From DASUSF01 sp036375275 (GTDB taxonomy: Bacteria; Pseudomonadota; Alphaproteobacteria; Geminicoccales; Geminicoccaceae), in assembly GCA_036375275.1 (NCBI GenBank), contig DASUSF010000144.1, positions 1 through 16,266 on the forward strand: a DNA stretch of 16,266 nucleotides, given 5' to 3'. The notes beneath the pieces are model-generated. The model saw only the letters and a list, made by a program, of their open reading frames with translations, was not told where the DNA came from and made no database searches. Positions 12,174-16,266 of the stretch are shown piece after piece. Each line of letters begins with the position of its first letter. Within the stretch, counting starts at the first letter, position 1. Made by a program: the position numbers and the translations under genes.

Positions 12174-13805
12174 ATGCAGGTGACGACCGTCCGGACCGAG
12201 CCCTTCGAGGGCCAGAAGCCCGGGACCTCCGGGCTCAGGAAGAAGGTCGAGGTGTTCGCGCAGCCGCACTACCTCGAGAACTTCGTGCAGGCGGTGATGG
12301 GCAGCCTCGACGGCCGGGAGGGCCAGACCCTGGTGATCGGCGGTGACGGCCGCTACCACAATCGCGCCGCGACGCAGACGATCATCAAGATGGCCGCCGC
12401 CAACGGCTTCGGCCGGGTGCTGGTCGGCCGCGACGGCCTCCTGTCCACCCCGGCGGCGTCGTGCGTGATCCGCAAGCGGGCCGCCTTCGGCGGCTTCATC
12501 CTGTCGGCGAGTCACAATCCCGGCGGCCCGGACGGCGACTTCGGGGTCAAGTACAACATCCAGAACGGCGGCCCGGCGCCCGAGAAGATCACCGACACGA
12601 TCTTCCGCCGGACCCGCGAGATCACCCAGTACCGCATCGCCGAGATCGACGACGTGCCGCTCGGGCGCGAGGGCGCGACCACCTTCGACGGGTTCGCGGT
12701 CGAAGTGATCGATCCGGTCGCCGACTACCGCGAGCTGATGGAGCAGCTGTTCGACTTCGACCGGATCAGGGATCTGCTGCGCGGCGGCTTCAGGCTGCGC
12801 TTCGACGCCATGCACGCCGTGACCGGCCCCTACGCCCGCTCGATCCTCGAGGACGCGCTCGGCGCCCCGACCGGCTCGGTGGTCAACGGCGAGCCCAAGG
12901 AGGATTTCGGCGGCCACCATCCGGACCCCAATCCGGTCCACTGTGGCGACCTGATGCGCCTCATGACGGGGCCGGACGCGCCCGACTTCGGCGCCGCCTC
13001 CGACGGCGACGGCGACCGCAACATGATCCTCGGCCGCGGCATCTACGTGACCCCGAGCGACAGCCTCGCCGTGCTCGCCGCCAATGCCCGCTCCGCGCCG
13101 GGCTACGTCAGGGGGCTCGCCGGCATCGCGCGCTCGATGCCGACCTCGCGTGCCGCCGACCGGGTCGCGGAAGCGATGGACATCCCCTGCTTCGAGACGC
13201 CGACCGGGTGGAAGTTCTTCGGCAACCTGCTCGACGCGGGGCTCGCCACCATCTGCGGCGAGGAGAGTGCCGGAACCGGCTCCAACCACGTGCGCGAGAA
13301 GGACGGGCTCTGGGCGGTGCTCCTCTGGCTCAACGTCCTGGCGGCGCGGCGGCAGCCGGTGGCGCGGATCCTGGACGAGCACTGGGCGCGCTTCGGGCGG
13401 AACTTCTACTCGCGCCACGACTACGAGGCGATCGACACGGCGGTCGCCGCCGACCTCATGGAGGCGCTGCGCAACCGGCTCGACTCGCTGCCCGGCACGC
13501 GCATCGGCGACCTCACGGTCGAGGCCGCCGACGACTTCAGCTACAAGGACCCGGTGGACGGGTCGCTCAGCCGCCAGCAGGGGGTCCGGGTCATGGTCGA
13601 GGGCGGCGACCGGGTGGTCTTCCGCCTCTCGGGCACCGGCACGGAGGGAGCGACGCTCCGGGTCTACCTCGAGCGCTACGAGGCCGATCCGGCGCGCCAC
13701 CACCAGGAGCCGCAGGAGGCGCTGCGGCCGATCATCGCCCTCGCCGACCGGGTCGCGGAGATCTCGACCAGGACCGGTCGCACCGCGCCCGACGTCATCA
13801 CCTGA
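12174..13805 (+). CDS. pgm: Alpha-phosphoglucomutase Pgm
   Basis: Pgm interconverts glucose-1-phosphate and glucose-6-phosphate through a phosphoserine enzyme, linking glycogen turnover to central sugar metabolism. From ATG 12174 the protein has 543 residues, matching the eukaryote-like and alphaproteobacterial alpha-PGM class. The four active-site motifs are present: the phosphoserine loop LSASHNPGGPDGDFGVKYN (Ser113), the Mg2+ loop DGDGDR (277-282), the sugar-binding CGEESAGTGSNHVREKDG (from 361) and the phosphate-binding RLSGTGTEGATLRVY (from 484). The N-terminal EPFEGQKPGTSGLRKKV is also typical. It follows glgA on the same strand and converges with glgP, leaving 35 bases that hold a GC hairpin. 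The neighbours indicate a role in glycogen synthesis and breakdown. Confidence 0.97.
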   Translation: MQVTTVRTEPFEGQKPGTSGLRKKVEVFAQPHYLENFVQAVMGSLDGREGQTLVIGGDGRYHNRAATQTIIKMAAANGFGRVLVGRDGLLSTPAASCVIRKRAAFGGFILSASHNPGGPDGDFGVKYNIQNGGPAPEKITDTIFRRTREITQYRIAEIDDVPLGREGATTFDGFAVEVIDPVADYRELMEQLFDFDRIRDLLRGGFRLRFDAMHAVTGPYARSILEDALGAPTGSVVNGEPKEDFGGHHPDPNPVHCGDLMRLMTGPDAPDFGAASDGDGDRNMILGRGIYVTPSDSLAVLAANARSAPGYVRGLAGIARSMPTSRAADRVAEAMDIPCFETPTGWKFFGNLLDAGLATICGEESAGTGSNHVREKDGLWAVLLWLNVLAARRQPVARILDEHWARFGRNFYSRHDYEAIDTAVAADLMEALRNRLDSLPGTRIGDLTVEAADDFSYKDPVDGSLSRQQGVRVMVEGGDRVVFRLSGTGTEGATLRVYLERYEADPARHHQEPQEALRPIIALADRVAEISTRTGRTAPDVIT

Positions 13806-13807
13806 CT

Positions 13808-13831
13808 CCGCCGGCGCACGCAGCCCGGCGG
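13808..13831. terminator. Hairpin at the pgm/glgP convergent junction
   Basis: CCGCCGG (13808-13814) and CCGGCGG (13825-13831) form a perfect 7-pair stem with a 10-base loop, 2 bases after the pgm stop and 9 bases from the glgP stop. It lacks a T-run on either strand, so it is at best a non-canonical bidirectional terminator or an RNA 3'-end stabiliser. The arms are identical to those at 8222-8244. Confidence 0.5.
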
Positions 13832-13840
13832 CGACGGCCC

Positions 13841-16266
13841 TCAGCCGGCGAGCCGCTGGTCGGCCTGGGCGTCCGGCAGCGCGTCCCAAATCTCGCGGGC
13901 GTAGGAGCGAATCGTCCGGTCGGACGAGAACCATCCAACGCGGGCGGTGTTGAGCACCGCCTTCTCGAGCCAGCTGTCGCGCTGCGCATAGGCCTGGTCC
14001 ACCAGCCGCTGCGCGGTCCAGTAGGACGCGAAGTCGGCCGTCACCATGAAGTGGTCCCGCCCCAGGAGGTCGTCGATCAGGGAGGCGTAGCGCCGCCGTT
14101 CGCCTGACGAGAACTGGCCGCCGGCCACGGCGTCCAGCACCGCCTTGAGCCGCGGATCGTCGGCGACCATGTCGGCCGGATCCCAGCCGTTGGCGCGGCG
14201 ACGGACGACCTCGCCGGCGGTCAGGCCGAAGATGAAGATGTTCTCCGGACCCACCCGCTCCCGGATCTCGACGTTGGCGCCGTCGAGGGTGCCGATCGTC
14301 AGCGCGCCGCTCAGCGCGAGCTTCATGTTGCCGGTGCCCGAGGCCTCCATCCCGGCGGTCGAGACCTGCTCGGACAGGTCGGCGGCCGGGATGATCCGCT
14401 CGGCGAGGCTGACGTTGTAGTTGGGCAGGAACACCACTTTCAGCAGGTGCGCGGTCTCGGGGTCGTCGTTGACCACCCGCGCCACGTCGTTGATCAGCCG
14501 GATGATCTGCTTCGCCCGCTCGTAGCCCGGCGCGGCCTTGCCGGCGAAGATCTTGAGGCGTGGCTGCCAGCCGCCGCGCGGATCGGCCTTCATCGCCTGC
14601 CACAGCGCGATCGTCTCCAGCACGTTCAGGAGCTGGCGCTTGTACTCGTGGATCCGCTTGATGTGGACGTCGAACAGCGCCTCCGGATCGACCTCGAGGC
14701 CGGCGCGTTCCGCGATCACGGCGGCCAGGCGCCGCTTGTTGCACCGCTTGGCCTCGGCGAACTCCGCGCGGAAGCCCGGATCGCCCGCGAGCGGCGCCAG
14801 CCCCTCGAGCAGCTCGAGATCGCGCACCCAGCCGTCCCCGATCCGCGCGGTCGCGAGCTGGGCGAGCGGCCGGTTGCAGAGCAGCAGCCAGCGCCGCGGC
14901 GTGATGCCGTTGGTCTGGTTGACGATCCGGTCGGGGAAGCAGGCGTGGAAGCCGCTGAACACGGTCTGCTTCATGAGCTCGGTGTGGAGCGCGGAGACGC
15001 CGTTGATCCGGTGGCTGCCGACGAACGCCAAGTGGCCCATCCGGACGCTGCGCCCGTTCGCCTCGTCGATCAGCGAGAGCTCCGCCGGCCGGTCCGCCAC
15101 CTCGGCGCAGGTCATGATCTCGTTCAGGAAGCGCGCGTTGATCTCGTAGATCAGCTCCATGTGCCGGGGCAGCAGGCGCTCCATCAGCGCGAGCGGCCAG
15201 CGCTCCAGCGCCTCGGGCATGAGGGTGTGGTTGGTGTAGGAGATGCAGGCGCGGGTCAGCTGCCAGGCGCGCTCGAAGCCGAGGCCGTGGACGTCGATCA
15301 GGAGCCGCATCAGCTCCGGCACCGCGATCGCCGGGTGGGTGTCGTTGAGCTGGATCGCGACCCGCTCGGGCAGCGCGTCGAAGCCCTTGTGGTGCTGATG
15401 GTAGCGCCTGAGCAGGTCCTGCAGCGAGGCCGAGGTGAAGAAGTACTCCTGCTTGAGGCGGAGCTCCTGCCCGGCCGGGGTCTGGTCGTTGGGGTAGAGC
15501 ACCCGGGAGATGGTCCGGGACAGCATCTGCTCCTCGACCGCACGCATGTAGTCGCCGCGGTTGAAGTGCTCGAGGTCGAAGGCGTTGGCGGGCCGCGCCG
15601 ACCACAGCCGGAGCGTGTTCACGGTCTGCCCCTGCCAGCCGACGACCGGCGTGTCGTAGGCGACCGCGATCACCCGCTGCCCGGGGTGCCAGACGGCGCG
15701 GCGGGTGCCATCCGGATCGGCGGTGTGTTCGACCTGGCCGTAGAAGTCGATCGGGTAGCTGACCTCGGGCCGCTCGAACTCCCAGGGATTGCCGAAACGC
15801 AGCCAGTCGTCCGGCAGCTCGACCTGCTCGCCGCCCTCGAACGACTGCCGGAACAGGCCGTAGTCGTAGCGGATGCCGTAGCCGTAGCCGGCGAGCCCGC
15901 CGGTCGCCATGCTGTCGAGGAAGCAGGCCGCGAGCCGCCCGAGGCCGCCATTCCCGAGCGCCGCATCCGGCTCCATCTCGAGCACGGCTGCGGGATCGAC
16001 ACCGAGCTCGCTCAGCGCCGTCTCGCAGGCCTCGGTGATCTCGAGGTTGGCCAGGGCATCACGCATCAGCCGCCCGATCAGGAATTCGAGCGAGAGGTAG
16101 TAGACCCGCTTCTGGTCGGTCTCGTAGTTGCGCCGGGTGGTCGCCATCCAGCGGTCGACGATCCGGTCCCGAAGCGCGAGCGCCACGGCGCCGAACCAGT
16201 CGCGCTCGGTCGCGTGCCACGCGTCCTTGCCGATCGCGTAGGTCAGCTTCTCCAGGATCGAGCGCT
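13841..16266 (-). CDS. glgP: Glycogen phosphorylase GlgP (5' end outside window)
   Basis: GlgP uses phosphate to release glucose-1-phosphate from glycogen ends, with pyridoxal phosphate as cofactor (GT35). The frame is open to the right edge. About 807 residues are visible, beginning RSILEKLTYAIGKDAWHATE, a sequence normally some 10-30 residues into this family, so little is missing. GTG 16186 is an in-frame codon, not the real start. Landmarks are YYLSLEFLIGRLM, ALGNGGLGRLAACFLDS, the EDTHP-like LNDTHPAIAVPEL, VNQTNGITPRRWL, DVHIKRIHEYKRQLLN and the cofactor site EASGTGNMKLALSGALTIGT, whose lysine codon is at 14321-14323. The end (WFSSDRTIRSYAREIWD) is typical. It converges on pgm, the enzyme that uses its product. 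Confidence 0.97.
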   Translation of the reverse strand, partial: RSILEKLTYAIGKDAWHATERDWFGAVALALRDRIVDRWMATTRRNYETDQKRVYYLSLEFLIGRLMRDALANLEITEACETALSELGVDPAAVLEMEPDAALGNGGLGRLAACFLDSMATGGLAGYGYGIRYDYGLFRQSFEGGEQVELPDDWLRFGNPWEFERPEVSYPIDFYGQVEHTADPDGTRRAVWHPGQRVIAVAYDTPVVGWQGQTVNTLRLWSARPANAFDLEHFNRGDYMRAVEEQMLSRTISRVLYPNDQTPAGQELRLKQEYFFTSASLQDLLRRYHQHHKGFDALPERVAIQLNDTHPAIAVPELMRLLIDVHGLGFERAWQLTRACISYTNHTLMPEALERWPLALMERLLPRHMELIYEINARFLNEIMTCAEVADRPAELSLIDEANGRSVRMGHLAFVGSHRINGVSALHTELMKQTVFSGFHACFPDRIVNQTNGITPRRWLLLCNRPLAQLATARIGDGWVRDLELLEGLAPLAGDPGFRAEFAEAKRCNKRRLAAVIAERAGLEVDPEALFDVHIKRIHEYKRQLLNVLETIALWQAMKADPRGGWQPRLKIFAGKAAPGYERAKQIIRLINDVARVVNDDPETAHLLKVVFLPNYNVSLAERIIPAADLSEQVSTAGMEASGTGNMKLALSGALTIGTLDGANVEIRERVGPENIFIFGLTAGEVVRRRANGWDPADMVADDPRLKAVLDAVAGGQFSSGERRRYASLIDDLLGRDHFMVTADFASYWTAQRLVDQAYAQRDSWLEKAVLNTARVGWFSSDRTIRSYAREIWDALPDAQADQRLAG

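Noticed and set aside
12126..15605. Minus-strand frame of about 1159 codons across pgm and most of glgP
   Set aside because: It runs antisense through pgm and out of frame through glgP, both of which have full sets of family motifs. GC-rich DNA commonly leaves such frames open.

Overview
The window is very GC-rich, with coding regions packed closely on both strands and strong third-position G/C bias. The gene content and style suggest a high-GC proteobacterium, probably an alphaproteobacterium: a PilN-type GspL, a short GspC/GspN-like protein, and an alpha-type Pgm beside GlgA and GlgP. The taxonomic assignment is inference; no rRNA or other marker gene is present.

Region 1 (1-8221, + strand) holds most of a type II secretion system (T2SS). 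After the last 39 codons of an unrecognised gene come gspG, gspH, gspI and gspJ (major and minor pseudopilins), gspL and gspM (inner-membrane platform), a short gspC/gspN-like gene, gspD (outer-membrane secretin) and gspK (tip pseudopilin). Most junctions overlap or are nearly abutting. Exceptions are gaps before gspH, gspL, the gspC-like gene and gspD. The gspE ATPase, gspF and gspO prepilin peptidase are not in the window. The secretin carries its own lipobox, so it looks like a self-piloting liposecretin.

Two copies of a roughly 145-bp imperfectly palindromic repeat lie in this operon, before gspH and directly after gspJ. The first copy supplies the start codon and almost all of the prepilin leader of GspH. 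This is the most unusual thing in the window.

Region 2 (8230-10548, - strand) is one large gene for a calcium-dependent type subtilisin: S8 catalytic domain, P domain, then sixteen uninterrupted RTX nonapeptides. It has no N-terminal signal peptide, so it looks like a type I secretion substrate even though it lies tail to tail with T2SS genes.

Region 3 (10653-16266) is glycogen metabolism: glgA (glycogen synthase) and pgm (phosphoglucomutase) on the + strand, converging on glgP (glycogen phosphorylase) on the - strand, which runs off the right edge. GlgP releases glucose-1-phosphate, Pgm interconverts it with glucose-6-phosphate, and GlgA extends the glucan from ADP-glucose. glgC and glgB are not in the window. 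The two convergent gene junctions (gspK/protease and pgm/glgP) each carry a hairpin with the same 7-bp stem. No tRNA, rRNA, CRISPR array or insertion sequence was seen, and no gene-free stretch exceeds 300 bases.
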